This document shows, in pieces, positions 1 to 12,275 of a DNA stretch of 64,000 nt. Made by a program: the position numbers and the translations under genes. The stretch comes from Doryteuthis pealeii (taxonomy: Eukaryota > Mollusca > Cephalopoda > Myopsida > Loliginidae). The notes beneath the pieces are model-generated. The model had not been told where the DNA came from. It did no database searches and saw only the letters and a program-made list of their open reading frames with translations. The stretch's first letter is position 1. Each line of letters opens with the position of its first letter. The stretch is taken from positions 46,370,987-46,434,986 of the forward strand of contig CM042142.1 in the NCBI GenBank assembly GCA_023376005.1, written 5' to 3'.

Positions 1-109
1 ACTTTAGGGTTTTTACCCAAACATTTTTTTATGGGAGGGGGTTACCCCCCCCCCTTCAAAGGATATATTCAGCATAAATCAAACCTTGCTGACATGATGT
101 GAGGCTGTT

Positions 110-148
110 TGCATTTCATTTCACGCTAATACCCTGTGGAGAGTTCAG
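110..148 (+). repeat. SINE B fragment
   Basis: A short piece matches the part of SINE B just after its tRNA-like head (TTTGCATTTCA.. then GCTAATACCC), as in the fuller copy at 34858. It abuts the H element that follows. Confidence 0.5.
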
Positions 149-445
149 AGATAGGTAAAAAAATCTAAAAAGACTCAGTAAAATTGCATTCATGCATCCC
201 AGTGTTTTTCTTTTTTCTTCCCCCACAACTTCAAGCAGTGAATACATTTCAATATTTTCTTAGAAATGAATTACACAGGATAGGTTACAAAGTAGGAGTT
301 AGACAGCTTTAGTTATTTACCCAGATCATAAATAAAAACCCTACAATTTATTAAGAAACTTTAGTTGGGACCCATAAATTTTCCCAGGGACTCATTCAAA
401 GCAAATATGTGCATCCCAGGACACACTAAATCAAAAAGCTATCAG
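146..445 (-). mobile_element. MITE H copy
   Basis: Reverse-orientation copy of the element at 8232-8533 and 49228-49550. It shares the blocks TTTCTTAGAAATGAATTACAC, CATAAATAAAAACCCTAC and the CTATCAG end at 439-445. The other terminus is degraded. It carries no coding capacity and is probably a non-autonomous DNA transposon. Confidence 0.6.
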
Positions 446-510
446 CTTCACTGGGAGTTACGCACTAAATAAAGCTCAAGCAGCGGCCAGTCTTAAAAAT
501 TGCATATATC

Positions 511-613
511 CCTTCGGCATTCTTCTTTTGGGGTGCCTCACGAACTGGGCAATAAACCCAGCCCTGCTCCTTTAAATCAAGGGGGCTGGTGTTGCCTGGG
601 AGGATGAACCCCT
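511..613 (+). repeat. Repeat E fragment
   Basis: Matches part of the copy at 35705-35935, including GGGGTGCCTCA, AATAAACCCAGCCCTG and GGTGTTGCCTGGG. A minus copy lies at 30805-31072. The family is not recognised; only this central GC-richer segment is present here. Confidence 0.55.
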
Positions 614-1010
614 GGCATTCATGCTGATATTATATATCTTACAGACACAGGAACCAAAGCTCCTATGTCAAGATAAGTATAGCCTTTTATTCATAATGCA
701 TTTATCATAGGTTTCACTCACTTCAGCATTAGACAAAGACAAAGAGCCTTGGAATCCCCCTCAATAGATTTCAAGTTTCCATAAACTTACCAATACTATT
801 GAAACTATAACGAGTGATACCAATTCACTTTCTGTTCAACCTGGATTACCACAAGTAGCGGCCAGTAAACAAAAACGATGTTACTTTTATGGCAAATAAA
901 AACACATGTCTAGACAAAATTGTCCAGCTAAAAATGGCACTTACAGAAATGCCACTGGTCAAATGTCTGTTGTAGCTTGAAAATTGCAAAAAAAAAAGAA
1001 AAAAGCACAG

Positions 1011-1104
1011 CTACTAAAATCAACACCTAAATTACTGGATATTGATGGAAATGAGGTTACAGTAGAACAACCAATACTTGCCACTATTAGGAATAACAAT
1101 CAAG
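1011..1104 (+). CDS. Candidate internal coding exon, gene unknown
   Basis: The reading frame encodes about 31 natural-looking residues, including LLDIDGNEVTVEQPILATI, and ends at CAAG followed by the donor GTAATG. It leaves one base over (phase 1), which the exon starting at 7010 completes as a GAC codon. The weak point is the 5' edge: the AG at 1009-1010 follows a poly-A run, not a pyrimidine tract, and an in-frame stop lies at 978-980. A better acceptor (TGTCTGTTGTAG, ending 974) would be in frame if the ten-A run at 988-997 were one base shorter, so a homopolymer error or a frameshifted relic is possible. I do not recognise the protein. Seen: frame, donor and phase. Inferred: that it is a real exon. 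Confidence 0.42.
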
Positions 1105-1121
1105 GTAATGCAGCATCCCCT

Positions 1122-1122
1122 T

Positions 1123-1164
<42 letters not shown>
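1122..1164. repeat. (CA)n(TA)n microsatellite
   Basis: Dinucleotide run changing from CA to TA, just inside the proposed intron after 1104. Confidence 0.95.
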
Positions 1165-1169
<5 letters not shown>

Positions 1170-1317
1170 GCAAGAAATCTAATTTGAAAGATCAGAGTAT
1201 AAAATTCAGCGGTAGCATTATACTCAATTGCAAAAAATTTTTTTTTAATTACTATATTATGGTAACAAACCAATTTACAAAATTTGTAGTATAAATTCCA
1301 TCAATAACTATTATGAT

Positions 1318-1672
1318 TGATTGATTGATCAATTTTAACGGCATGTCAACCCATCTGGGATTATATTATGCCTACAGGCTAGAGAATCATGTTAATTTTA
1401 CATTCATATTTACATTTTTTGAGTAGCTGTTTCTGAAATTTTGTTTTTTTTTACACATCAAATCAAATACAAATAATTTTTAAACAGATCTATTGTCCTA
1501 TAGATGGAACTAACAGGTTCCACACTTCAGATCAGTGGACCTGGGAGTAATGGCAACAAATGTATACTCTACATCCTACCCAGAACACCATTTTTTTTTT
1601 TTTTGTGTAAGGGATAGGGTCTTGTCCCTACGCAAGAGAAACAGCATATTCTGGGCCCTGCCAACAGGGTTA
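1318..1672 (-). repeat. Retroposon C, diverged copy
   Basis: Shows the C tail (ACGGCATGTCAACC, then ATGCC after about 20 bp) and the block ACAGGTTCC...GTGGACCTGGGAGTAATGGC. The middle matches the diverged subtype also seen at 6078 and 47590. Strand follows the A-rich tail of the full copy at 53890-54466. Confidence 0.6.
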
Positions 1673-1835
1673 CCAATAACTATTAGAAGAGTCATATGAC
1701 ATATCAATTTTTTTTAGAATATGAACCTCTTCACATTTTTTGCAGTGTCATGAGATGGTATCAACCAGGACCTTAATGTACATGGAGTTTTCATAAGTGA
1801 TTCATTTATAACAAAATTCTTTCGAGCTATTGTTA

Positions 1836-2028
1836 GTAGTAAAAAGTCTGGTGTGGCCTATTGTTAGTATCAGCCAAACAGTGAGGGAACCTAACCCCTT
1901 TTTGCTAGTTCTAGATCAGGGAGATTGTTTTTTTGCTGAGATGGACCATCACACCTACTGTCAGCTCCACACAGATCAGATTACTCAAGCTGTGCTACTC
2001 ATGCACTGGTTTGGGGACCAGGAAAGAA
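1836..2028 (-). repeat. SINE A copy, tRNA head missing
   Basis: Reverse-orientation body of SINE A (GTGTGGCCTATTGTTAGTATC, GGGAGATTGTTTTT, ACCTACTGTCAGCTCC). It stops before the tRNA-like head that complete copies at 9893 and 56432 retain. Confidence 0.75.
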
Positions 2029-2029
2029 A

Positions 2030-2951
2030 AGGTAAATTCAAACCAAATTTTAACTTTAAATTAACTTGATTCATTTTAACTTTTAAAATTTTAACAAAAC
2101 TATTTGAAATGTGTGAACAGATTTGAAAACAAACATACAACTAAACATCTATGCACCTATTTGTCTGTCAATCACAAAAAAAAAAAAGAAAAAAAAAAAG
2201 GGTTGAACGATAATTTTACATTTAAAAATCTGTGTTACATTTTTTAAAGAGAAGAAAAAAAGGAAGATCAGCAATAAATTACCTTCCAACATGAACATTT
2301 AGGTTTTTAAAACTTGCTGTGATAGTACATCCTTTTTCTTAAAATATTTTTAAAACTTTAACTGTACCTGGGGTCGCATTAAATAAAAAGATAAAATATA
2401 TTACCGATTTTAGATTTATATTCAAGACTGCACTACACTGAAATAAATACAGTGCATGTCTGCATTACATATATAGGACGTTTAAAAAAAATGGTATCAT
2501 TTCATTTGGAAATGACTGCTATCATTTGAGATGTAAATATACAAGTCCAGCTCCTGCCAAACACACTGCAGCATGTCATGGGTAATAGTCTCCAGTGTGC
2601 AGAGATTTTCTGCTTGAGTTCCTTTATGCTTTAGGAGGAGGGTGAGAGGACATTAACCAAGTAAGGCCCCATTTTCAGTTTGAAAATTTTCTCAATTCCA
2701 TTTCCACTTTTGATAAATTCCTTTTTGGTAAATTCCGTTTTTTTTCTCATTTTTATAGTATTTTATGAGAAAATTGCAATAAAATATGCCATAATTATTA
2801 TAAAAACTGAAAACGAAAACATAATTTAAAGTTTTATTACATTTAAAGAAACAGCAAATACCTACAAATTTTTTGAAATGTTAAAATCAAAGTCCAAAAA
2901 GTGGAGGTACCAAAAATAGAGGAGTCAGAGTTTTGCATTCCGACTCCACAG

Positions 2952-2988
<37 letters not shown>

Positions 2989-3855
2989 TTTTAAATATTA
3001 GTTTTGTTGTATAAGACTTTTCACAAAAGTGCACAGATATTATACCTATCATATATATAAATGATAACTTACAAAATTTAAAAAAAAAAAAAAAATCCCT
3101 TAACCTTAACAGAAAAAAATCAAAATTCCACACCACATCTCAAAGAGTATGAACGAGAACTACTTTTAATGAAGTTCCTTATGATGGAAAAATAGATGTC
3201 TGTGGCCTGGAATGAAATTTTGAAGATGTTTTGGGCTCAATTGTTTTTGGGAATTTTATGAGCTCAGGTACATGTTATCTTAGGGCAAAGGATTCAAAAA
3301 ATTAAATTTCCAAACATTGTCCAATTCAAAACCTCTTGACCACTTTAATAACTTTTTATCATTATGGCACAAAATGGATTCCAAATTGCAGAGCTTATCT
3401 ACAACTTACAAATGCAACGACATACTTATCCCAAACTAGATATCTCTCCCAAAGTCCAATGCAATAGTCATTAAAAAGTTTTTTTTAATGACTATGCTAC
3501 TTTGCATAAGCCTAAATTTACCCCTTCACCCACTTGGTTGCTTGTAAATGATGCCTTAGGTGGTACCAATTCTCAAGACAAATGTCCATTAGCTTTCCAC
3601 TCACAATCACTGCCTGCTATGAAAAGATAATAGGCAGTGACTGAATAAATAGCAGCCACCATTACAGACAGTAATAGAAAATGCTAATGTCTATTGCACA
3701 GTTCCAAACTTTACTGATTAGTACAGTTTTATTTTTATGTAAAAAAAAAAAAAATTTAGAGAGGAAAAAATAACCTGGCAATATTTTAAATTGGTAGATT
3801 TAGTGACATTATTTACCAGTTAAGAAAAGAAATTGAAACTACTGTAAGTATGCAT
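2030..3855. other. AT-rich intergenic or intronic DNA
   Basis: No gene or recognisable element. It holds poly-A runs near 2176-2200 and 3079-3095 and a (TA)n run at 2955-2985. If the candidate exons at 1011 and 7010 belong together, this lies in their intron. Confidence 0.6.
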
Positions 3856-3856
3856 T

Positions 3857-4140
3857 TATTCAGCCCCTCTACCACAGGCAGAATGTGACACAAGGTCAAT
3901 TTTAAGCAGAGTACAGCTGGTTTGAATTCAGTTTTCTTTTACCTGGACTGGTTATCTAACCAAAGCTATATAACAAAAAAATTAAAAAAACATTCTGCTT
4001 TATTTACCCATAGTTGAGGGGAAGAACAGATGAATTCATGCCTTTCCCAAAGTCATTAGCAGGAAGGGAAATACAAACAGCCGTGTCCAGGATTTGAACT
4101 CGGTTGCAGAGTCCATTTCCTATGATGATAACATTACACC
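3857..4140 (-). repeat. SINE B copy
   Basis: Nearly full reverse copy, from ACACAAGGTCAATTTTAAGC through CCATAGTTGAGGGG to the tRNA-like head (B box as GGATTTGAACTC on the plus strand; head ends near CATTACACCACAT). About 20 bp of A-rich sequence is inserted near 3975. Confidence 0.8.
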
Positions 4141-4986
4141 ACATATTCACTGTAGTAACGGTCATGAAAAAATTTTAAATTAAATTTTGCCATAAAAATA
4201 TATGATACTTCTAAAATATAGATTGATATAAGATTTTGGGTTTTTAAATTATCAAAATCAATTGACAACATTTGGAAATAAGAACTTGAAGTTGAAAAAG
4301 CTGTTTTCATTGACAAATCATATTTATAGTAAAAACTATTCAAGACAGAGCAATGAAATTTGGCATGTCTATGTAAAATTTGCTGCTAAACTTCATGGAA
4401 TGAAAAACAACATAACTCATCCCTTGAGTGTTGTATAGTAGCAATACTCAAAGCTGGGTATACACTAAACTGAATCTATTCAGGAGATCTAGGAAGTGTG
4501 GAGTAATAGATCTGTTTAAAAATCACTTATATTTGATAGGACTATATCATATCAATAAACACAATTCCTAACCGCTACGTATAAAATAAAACTAGATGAG
4601 CTGCCATATTAAAATCCATCAAGCAATAAAAAAAAGTAGGAACTGTTTGGAATCCATAGAAACCAAAAACAAAATTGCATATATAACATTAATAATGATA
4701 ATAATAATTAGAATACAATAAAATAAACAAATAACAAAAGACAACACCTATATAAATATAACACATGCTTAATGGAACAACCCATTGTTGTATTGTTCTT
4801 ACATTCCCCCTGAAGACCCATGACAGGACAGAAAGTACTTGGAGCTAATAAGCTATGGCAGATACATCAGCCAATTTCAGCCTGACATCATATCTATTTG
4901 GCAATTTGAAAGGACGATGAACAAAATTTGCAGACACAAAATGGCTGCACAGTTCAACGAAATATGTCTGAAAGAAAAAATGCTGC

Positions 4987-5037
<51 letters not shown>

Positions 5038-5536
5038 TGGTGTACTTATTTTTGAGCTGTTACCACATGCACAGAGTCTGTACAGAATGTATCTAGCCAT
5101 TTAGAATATCTAAAGTACCAGGTGCACAATAACTTTGCAACAAATCAGACTTTACTGCACATGCATGAACAGTCACTTTCTGTGGGGTTATTCAGTTCAC
5201 AATGAGACCGTATAACCATCATATTTTTGCTGACCAAGTAGATTTTTCACAGCTTGTACAGGTTCATTTTTAGTAAAACATTGCATCACCCAAGTCACTG
5301 TGGTCCTGAGTTTGCTGCCTCTGATTTCTACCTTTGCTTAAAGTTAAAAAATCACTGTTGAAATAGTGCAGATGAAGAAAAAGAACACAAAAATGCAGCT
5401 GGTGTTGATCTTGAAAAGGGACATTGCAAAGTAGAAGTGATGCTGGGATGAGGTGTGTGGAGGTTTAATAAGGGAATATTTGGACAAGGACAAAGTCACC
5501 ATTTCCATAGGTTGGCTATTTTTTGGTTTATATTAA
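4141..5536. other. AT-rich DNA with a (TA)n run
   Basis: No gene seen. A (TA)n microsatellite occupies 4993-5034. The open frames here run through that repeat and lack coding character. Confidence 0.6.
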
Positions 5537-5941
5537 ACTAGCAGCGGCTACCCGGCGTCACCTGGGTAGAGGGGGATTTTTTTAAGTTAGTCCCGCAGAT
5601 CCATTATTACTGAATCATGAGTTGAATCCTCATGGGATGCCCCATTTAAATCCCTATGTAAAAAAATAGACCTTGCATTGATCCAGCTACTCTGAAAAGA
5701 AATGTTAATGTCTACTATCTAAAATATTAAATGAAAAAAAAATCAATGCTGTTATCATTTAAATTTTATTTTTTAATTATCTTCACAAATATAAATCAAA
5801 TCTCTATCATTTTTACTCAAAAACCAAACCTTGGTGATATTTAATGTGTATATATATTTACTTTGTCATTAATTGTTTTATTTTCGAAGTTTCCTCCAGA
5901 CATACATATACACACAACTGCTCTTTATATATGTATAGATA
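5537..5941 (+). repeat. Repeat G copy
   Basis: About 405 bp from ACTAGCAGCGGCTACCCGGC to CTTTATATATGTATAGAT. Four other copies occur (21759, 32147 minus, 42953, 46394). Near position 80 it holds GCAGATCCATTATTACTGAA and GAGTTGAATCCTC, a tRNA B-box-like segment shared with SINE J. Orientation and class are unproven. A GATA-type run follows at 5934-5960. Confidence 0.75.
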
Positions 5942-6077
5942 TAGATAGATAGACAGATAAAAAGTCAGACATTTATATTATTTCCAACTGCATTGAAAAA
6001 ATACATAGCAAACAAGATTGTTCTCCAAGTGTAACTTAAGAACTATGAAACAAGTCATAAGTCTATGAAAAATAAAT

Positions 6078-6655
6078 GTTTGATTAATTGTAACAGCATG
6101 CCAACCTATCTAGGATTATTCTATGCCTAGAGGTTAGGGAATGTCATTCATTGTACATTTATGTGACTAGTTGCTTCGTAACAGTTTTTTGCACCCAGTT
6201 ATACAATATCAAGCATTCCTATCTAATAGAATTAATTTGCACACAGCCATATGGTTTCAAGTATTCCTATCAAATACTAATAATCTATACACCATTTCAA
6301 GTAATTATTTCTATTTAATAATAATCATTTGTCTGAACATGGTTTCAAGTACCTAATAATAATTCTTAGTAAACAATTATAGCTTCAAGTAACCCTTCTT
6401 AATACAAGTAATTTATAGTTATATCAGGTATTCCTATTTAATATGAATAATTTTTGAACAGATCAATTCAACCCATAGATGTAACCCTAACAGGTACTAC
6501 CATTTCAGGTCAGAGTGGAACTGAGTGTAATGGCAATGAAGGGGTATGCCACATTACCCAGAACTTGAACCTCATTACTGGGTGCAGTTTAGTCTTATAA
6601 CCAGGACACCTAGAATATGCTGGCTGTATCCTCTCTAAGTCCCATCAACAGGGAG
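6078..6655 (-). repeat. Retroposon C, diverged subtype
   Basis: Carries the C tail (ACAGCATGCCAACC) and the GTAACCCTAACAGGTACTACC block. The middle contains several near-repeats of CAAGTATTCCTATC..AATA, marking a subtype shared with 43757 and 47590. Ends near GCCCATCAACAGGGAGAG. Confidence 0.65.
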
Positions 6656-6675
6656 AGAAGGAGGTAATATATATA

Positions 6676-6938
6676 TTTACCAACCCCTCCGTACAAGCAG
6701 GATGCAACACAAGGTCAATTTCTTAAGTGGAGTTTAACAGGTTTGAATTCAGAGTTTTCCTTCTAGACTGGTTACCTATTCAAAAGTTAAAGAGCCCAGT
6801 CTGTCCTACTATTTATTCATAGCTGGATGCATACTTTTCCCAAGAGTATTAGCACTATGTGAAATGCAAACTGTCTCGTCCATGATTTGAACTCAGATCG
6901 ATGAGTCCATTTCCAATGACTAACCATTACACTACACA
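6676..6938 (-). repeat. SINE B, near full length
   Basis: Read on the minus strand: a tRNA-like head with A-box-like TAGTGTAATGGTTAG and B-box-like GAGTTCAAATC, then GCAAACTG.., the CAGACTGGGCTC block and the ACCTTGTGTTGCATCCTGC tail. Family knowledge: such split Pol III promoters define tRNA-derived SINEs. Confidence 0.85.
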
Positions 6939-7009
6939 AAAATGGTAATATAACAAAGACAATACAATTAAAACTTATAGGATCATTTTCTTTTTTTATG
7001 CAACTGCAG

Positions 7010-7140
7010 ACAGCACAATGATAAAAGAATCTGAAGATTATGTGAGAGTCCAAACCAATGGCAGAGAAAAGTCTGAAAATGGTGGATACTGCAATGAAGA
7101 GAATAAAAGACAGCTAAGAACATTCTACAAATTTCATTAA
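7010..7140 (+). CDS. Candidate terminal coding exon, gene unknown
   Basis: A strong acceptor (CATTTTCTTTTTTTATGCAACTGCAG is pyrimidine-rich and ends in CAG at 7009) precedes a frame of 42 codons that closes with TAA at 7138-7140. The peptide includes SEDYVRVQTNGREKSENGG and ends NKRQLRTFYKFH. The exon starts with two bases that complete the codon begun at 1104 (G plus AC), so the pair is phase-compatible over a 5.9-kb intron. AATAAA-type signals follow near 7218-7230. The hydrophilic, low-hydrophobic tail resembles a disordered C-terminus; I recognise no domain. The frame could open by chance, but acceptor, phase, stop and poly(A) signal together argue for a real 3' exon. Confidence 0.45.
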
Positions 7141-7217
7141 AAGTTGCAAAAACCTTGGAGACAGCAGAATATTGAATGCAATCAAGAATTACCATTTTCT
7201 ATAGAATTACAACAAAA

Positions 7218-7231
7218 AAAATAAAAATAAA
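7218..7231 (+). terminator. Possible poly(A) signals
   Basis: Overlapping AATAAAAATAAA about 80 bp after the candidate stop codon at 7138. AT-rich context makes chance occurrence likely. Confidence 0.3.
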
Positions 7232-8134
7232 AAAAAAAGGGTGGGGTCAGATAAAGTTTATTAGACGTCCCCCAAGTGAGTTGGGTAAAACCTGCCAACA
7301 AAAGGGAAGCTCATCTTTGTAGAAAGACACAAGTTTTAAAAGGGCAAGAGAGAGAATGAAGCAAATTACATCAGCCTTTTATCTACAAATCACAACAATT
7401 GACAAGCAATGGGAAACGTTGTCTTTTACTCAGAGTTGGTCAACAAACCAAATGGGAAATGAAGATTCTTTTCAACCAGCGACTATTCATCACCAATGCA
7501 GATAAAAAGAAAAAAAAGTGATGTTCCTTTTTCAAGTAACAAGAGTCAAATGCAAGACTGAAACATAGAAAAATAGATGCAAACATGCTTTTATTCTTGT
7601 AGGCAGCTTTCTAAAAAAGAATGGTCCTTGAGGACTATCTTCTTGGAATTGGTCAAGGAGACAGGCTGGAATCATTTATGCTTATTGAGAACAGGTCAGT
7701 GAGGACCTGGTTTTCATGATGCTATTGGGAGAATGCAGATAAAAGGGGGTTGGGGAGGAGGCAGTGGTAAAAGGAAAGAGGGAAAATATAAGGGAATTGG
7801 CAAATGGTAAAAACTAGTATTGAATTAGACAGACTTTTGAATATAGTTATAAAGAATATTCTGATACTGATCACCTTCTGAACTCAACCATTTTGCTAGA
7901 ATATTATGGGGTTTATGTCTTACGGCATTAATGAAGAAATGAAAAGAGATAAAAGACACAACTGGTTAGCAGTATAGATAGAGACTTTATTCTTGACAAA
8001 CCGTTACTAAGGACGTCAGAGTCCAGACGCCAAGGACTTTTTTTTTATTTATTTAATTTAATTTACTTTTATTAATCCCCACAATATCTTTGATCCATAC
8101 TGACCAGATATAATAAACCAAACAGCAATTTAAT

Positions 8135-8165
<31 letters not shown>

Positions 8166-8231
8166 AGAATTTGGATTTTTTAGTTCAAATTATTATCATC
8201 AAATTTCAAAATGCCATAACTCTCAGTAATG
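7232..8231. other. Unclassified DNA
   Basis: No gene or known repeat seen between the candidate 3' end and the H element. Base composition is slightly less AT-rich than the flanks, with purine-rich stretches near 7740-7800 and a (GA)n run at 8138-8164. Confidence 0.5.
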
Positions 8232-8533
8232 CTGATAGCTTTTTAATTAAGTGCATCCTGGGATGCACGTATTTGATTTAACGGTCCCAACTAAAATTTC
8301 TAAATAAATTATAGGGTTTTTATTTATGATCTGGGGAAACCACTCAAGCTGTCTAACCCATGCCTTCTACTCCATCCAGTGTAATTTGTTTCTAAGAAAA
8401 TATTGAAATGTATTTAGTTAGCTTGAAATGGTAGGGGAAGAAATAAGAAAAACACTGGGACGGATGGATATGATTTTACGATGTCCTTTTAGATTTTTTT
8501 ATGTGTCAGAGATGCAGGACGCGTACCTATCAG
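8232..8533 (+). mobile_element. MITE H, complete
   Basis: About 302 bp bounded by CTGATAG (8232-8238) and its inverse CTATCAG (8527-8533). A second complete copy at 49228-49550 has the same ends; partial minus copies lie at 146 and 63466. No open frame. The short inverted termini suggest a non-autonomous DNA transposon; superfamily unknown. Confidence 0.7.
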
Positions 8534-9892
8534 CAGCCCTGAACTCTCATCCTTTTTTTCCCTGTGAGTGTCAGGTATACTTATATTTTACCAAGGGACT
8601 ATAGCTCACACTAAAAATACAGTTGATTAGCTACTTTTATTAGATTTCTGTCTGATGATTGTGCCCACAACATGAAACTTCAAGTAACAGACTTCTAGCT
8701 TTCATAATTATAACATCCACAACTCTGAGAGAAAATGCAGTTGTAGGTTACTGTTTTTCCTTTATTTTATTTTGTTGAATTCCAGCCGTGTCTAACTTGC
8801 TATCAAAAGCTTGTAACCGACTCGATATTGTACAAAGAGATGATCTTTAATCATCATTGACAACATTAGAATTGAATATTGCAAAACTAGCAGGGCAGCA
8901 TCAACCACAAAGCTCACATTAAATAAAGAAACATTATAGTTGTATCTTTTTTTTAATAAGGTATGGTTGTTATGTTTTACAGTATATCAACCCATTTCAA
9001 GTCAGTTTTGATAAACAAAGGACTCCGGTTATATTGTTGCTTAAGTGGTCACCCAATTAAGTACTGAACAGACTCACTGCTGCTTAACTTCAGTGATCTA
9101 GCAAGAACTTGTACTTTCAGGGTAATTTGACCATAATTTTTTTTCTTAAGAAGTATTTACTTGTATATTCTTGACTTATTTTACTTAAATTAGTCATGTG
9201 ATTCATGTGATCATTCATTTTCCATAGAATTTAGTTGTTAAAGTTTATGTGCAATAAATTAGTTATACTCCTAGAATACGCAAAATACTTTAACATTTTT
9301 TTTATACAGTTCCTAATAATATTTAATTATAAAATATAATGGGATTTTTTAAACACCAAATGACTTTTGAGGGTTCACCAGAATAAAATAGCAATCAAAG
9401 GGATCTGTTAAATAAAGAAAATATTGAGAACCACTGTGTTAGACTAATGGAATCTTAGAAAATACCTTAGTACCTTGCTGTTATGTAATAGTTAACAAGT
9501 TAATCTAGTCAACATTAATACTGTCAGGAACGGGGGGGGGGGCAAAATGTCACAGGCAAATAACTTAAGTCAGCACATTAACATATCACATAATAGTATT
9601 AAAACTAGAATGATAAATGAGGTTATTGGTCGACTGACAGGGCAACAGGCAGCATCAAGCAACCGGGGTCTTGCAAGGTGTCCTAGACGCCCACTCTACC
9701 CCTGATCATGAATGTGATCCTCACTGAGTGCTCAGTGTGCTAGGATTAAGCTAATCTTAGTAAGTACCTGAGTACTTAACAGTGGACTACTTGTTAGAAA
9801 TCTAGCCTAGTATACCATTAGTACTAAAGTGATTATGGTACTCACTGGGTGCCTCATACTTGTGATGTTGTTCTAGATTAATTTTTTAAAGT
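8534..9892. other. AT-rich DNA, nothing recognised
   Basis: No coding exon or repeat family identified. A ten-base poly-G run lies at 9533-9542. Confidence 0.5.
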
Positions 9893-10152
9893 AAAGTTGG
9901 CAGGGTGGCCTATTGCTGGTATCAGCTGGACAGCGAGGGAGTCTATCCCCTTTTTGCTATAACTAGACCAGGGAGATTTTTTTTTTTTTGCTGAGGTGGA
10001 TCGCCACACATACCATCAGCTCCCTCACTTACTGCAGAGATCAGATTACCCAATCTGTGCAACTTATGTAATGAGTTGGTGGGGACCAGTATCAAACCTG
10101 GAACCTTGCTATTCCTAGGCAGGTGCTCTACCGACTGAGCTAAACCAGCACC
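9893..10152 (-). repeat. SINE A, full length
   Basis: Minus-strand order: tRNA-like head with A box GGTTTAGCTCAGTCGGTAGA and B box GGTTTGATAC, then the CTGATGGT..TGTGGCG body, then the GGATAGACTCCCTCGCTGTC block and a CTTTAC tail. The head is complete here, so this is a reference copy for the family. Confidence 0.9.
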
Positions 10153-10187
10153 TAATTATAATAGCTGTATTTTTAACAAAATAAAAT

Positions 10188-10209
10188 AGCAGCAGCAGCA
10201 GCAGCAGCA
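10188..10209. repeat. (CAG)7 trinucleotide run
   Basis: Seven CAG units in non-coding context beside SINE A. Confidence 0.95.
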
Positions 10210-11722
10210 AGACTTAAATGTTGTGGTGCAGTTTATAAAATTAAAACAGATACATCACTTCTATTAACCAAAATTATACCTTTTATTTTAATGTGATAAA
10301 CATTATTCCTTCTCAGTTTCTATAACAGGCTAGTGTGAAAAGTGGCTTTGACATAAAAGTTACATAACTTACATTAAATATGAGGAGGCCTAATAGGCCG
10401 AAATGTACATACAGAGATTGATTTTTCTCGATTTGTATAGCCTTACATTTAAATAGGTATACCCGCCTAATTAATTAATAATTAATTAATTAACTTTCAA
10501 AATTAGGTATTAAGCACATATTCTCCCAAAAATTGTCGGCTAAAAAAAGCCATATCATAAACACATCGCTTGTGTATTTACTTCTCTATATATTATATAT
10601 ATATATATAAAATTTCATCTTAAAAATAAATACAAGTTCCTGGAGTTAGACCTAATATTTTTTAATCAACATAAAAAATTTGACATTTATCATCTAATAA
10701 TTTATAAATCATACTACCTGTCCCAGAATAGCAGTTACATGTGGATATAAATTTCATACACTAAAAGTCACAAGTTTTATGAGACATTAGTAATATTTTA
10801 TTGAATTTGTTGAATTGAAAGGAAACTTGGTTTGTTTATTAAAACACAAAATATTTTTTTAAATAGCTTATAGTTATCCGCCATATACAATAGGGAATAG
10901 ATGCTATGCTTTATTATTTAGGGGACACATTAAACAATCGAATAATAAATAATATCGGATAGATTTTTCATTCTAGGTCGAAATAAATATAAAATTGGAA
11001 TTTTTTTTAAATTAAAAAAAATCGACATACAGAAATCGGGATGCTTAGGTTTAGGGAGATATAGAGAAAAAAAACCGGGGTTTGAATTAGGGGGAATAAA
11101 GGGAGAAGCCATTATTTTCTGAATAAAAATCTTTTTTGTTCATTCAATGACCTGACTAAAGCTTTTCTTTCTTTCTTTGTTTATCTTATTTATTTATCTT
11201 TCTTCTTTTCTTTTTAAGCTTTTATTTTAGATAAAGGAAAAATAGAAGTTTATAATAATGATCATTTTAATCTTAAAATAAAAACCAATGACAATTTATA
11301 AGTGATAGATTTGGTTTAATCATATCTTTTTTTTTTGTTTTGTTTTTTGTTCTCCGCGATTTTTTAAAAAGATAATTTACAACGAAAAAATGTAAAATAA
11401 AAAAATAAAACCGTTTCCACCACCTCCGCTAAATAATAAATCTATTAATTTTTTTTATTTTTTCCATTTCATTCGGTTATTTTAGAGATTAAGAAGAAAT
11501 TAATCATTTTTATTCAGAAAAACAAATCCCTTAACCGCATCAAACGTCAGGTTGATTAAAAAGGCCGACTTATTTTACCGGGACTCATATTACGATTTAC
11601 CCTAGTGGAAACTGAACGCACCAAAAATCGGATTTTAGGATTTTAATTTAATTTTTTTTTTAAATATTAATAATAGAGTAAATATATACATAAATAAATA
11701 TCATTATCTAGAAAGTTTCTTT

Positions 11723-11761
<39 letters not shown>

Positions 11762-12275
11762 TATATATTCATATTCAACCCCCGCCAAGGTGATCACATT
11801 ATCTTATCAAACCAAAATAGTTAGCTTTTATTGCATTCTTTAGAAGATCAGTTTGAATATATTTGTTTTTTTAGGGGCAAATTGGGTTTTCTTTCATTCT
11901 AATTGTTCAGAGCACCAACCGATAAAAAAAAAAAAAACTGTTAAAATAGTTATTCCGTATTAAATTAAATTTATAATACGATATATAACGAGAAAAAAAT
12001 ATTTTAATAATATTATATATCAACCCTGCTTCTTTTTTTCCCTTATCACGAATAATATAAAATAAATGTGTGTATTATTAAACGCATATCTATTTTGTGA
12101 GGGGAACAAAAAAAAAAGAGATGGCTAAGATGATTGACCTTAGGATCTCTCGGGTGGATTTGAGTCGGCGAGGAAGAAAAATACTGATAGATATATAGAT
12201 ATCTATATCTCGTTCCTTTGTCTTCACGGCTATGAGGAAAACAACTGCTTTAGTAGTGAGGATTGTACCATTTAC
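10210..12275. other. AT-rich, repeat-poor region
   Basis: Contains no SINE or LINE match, unlike most of the window. (TA)n lies at 10591-10608 and 11729-11757. It would be the first intron of the minus-strand gene proposed at 12276-12352. No further exon was recognised. Confidence 0.5.
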
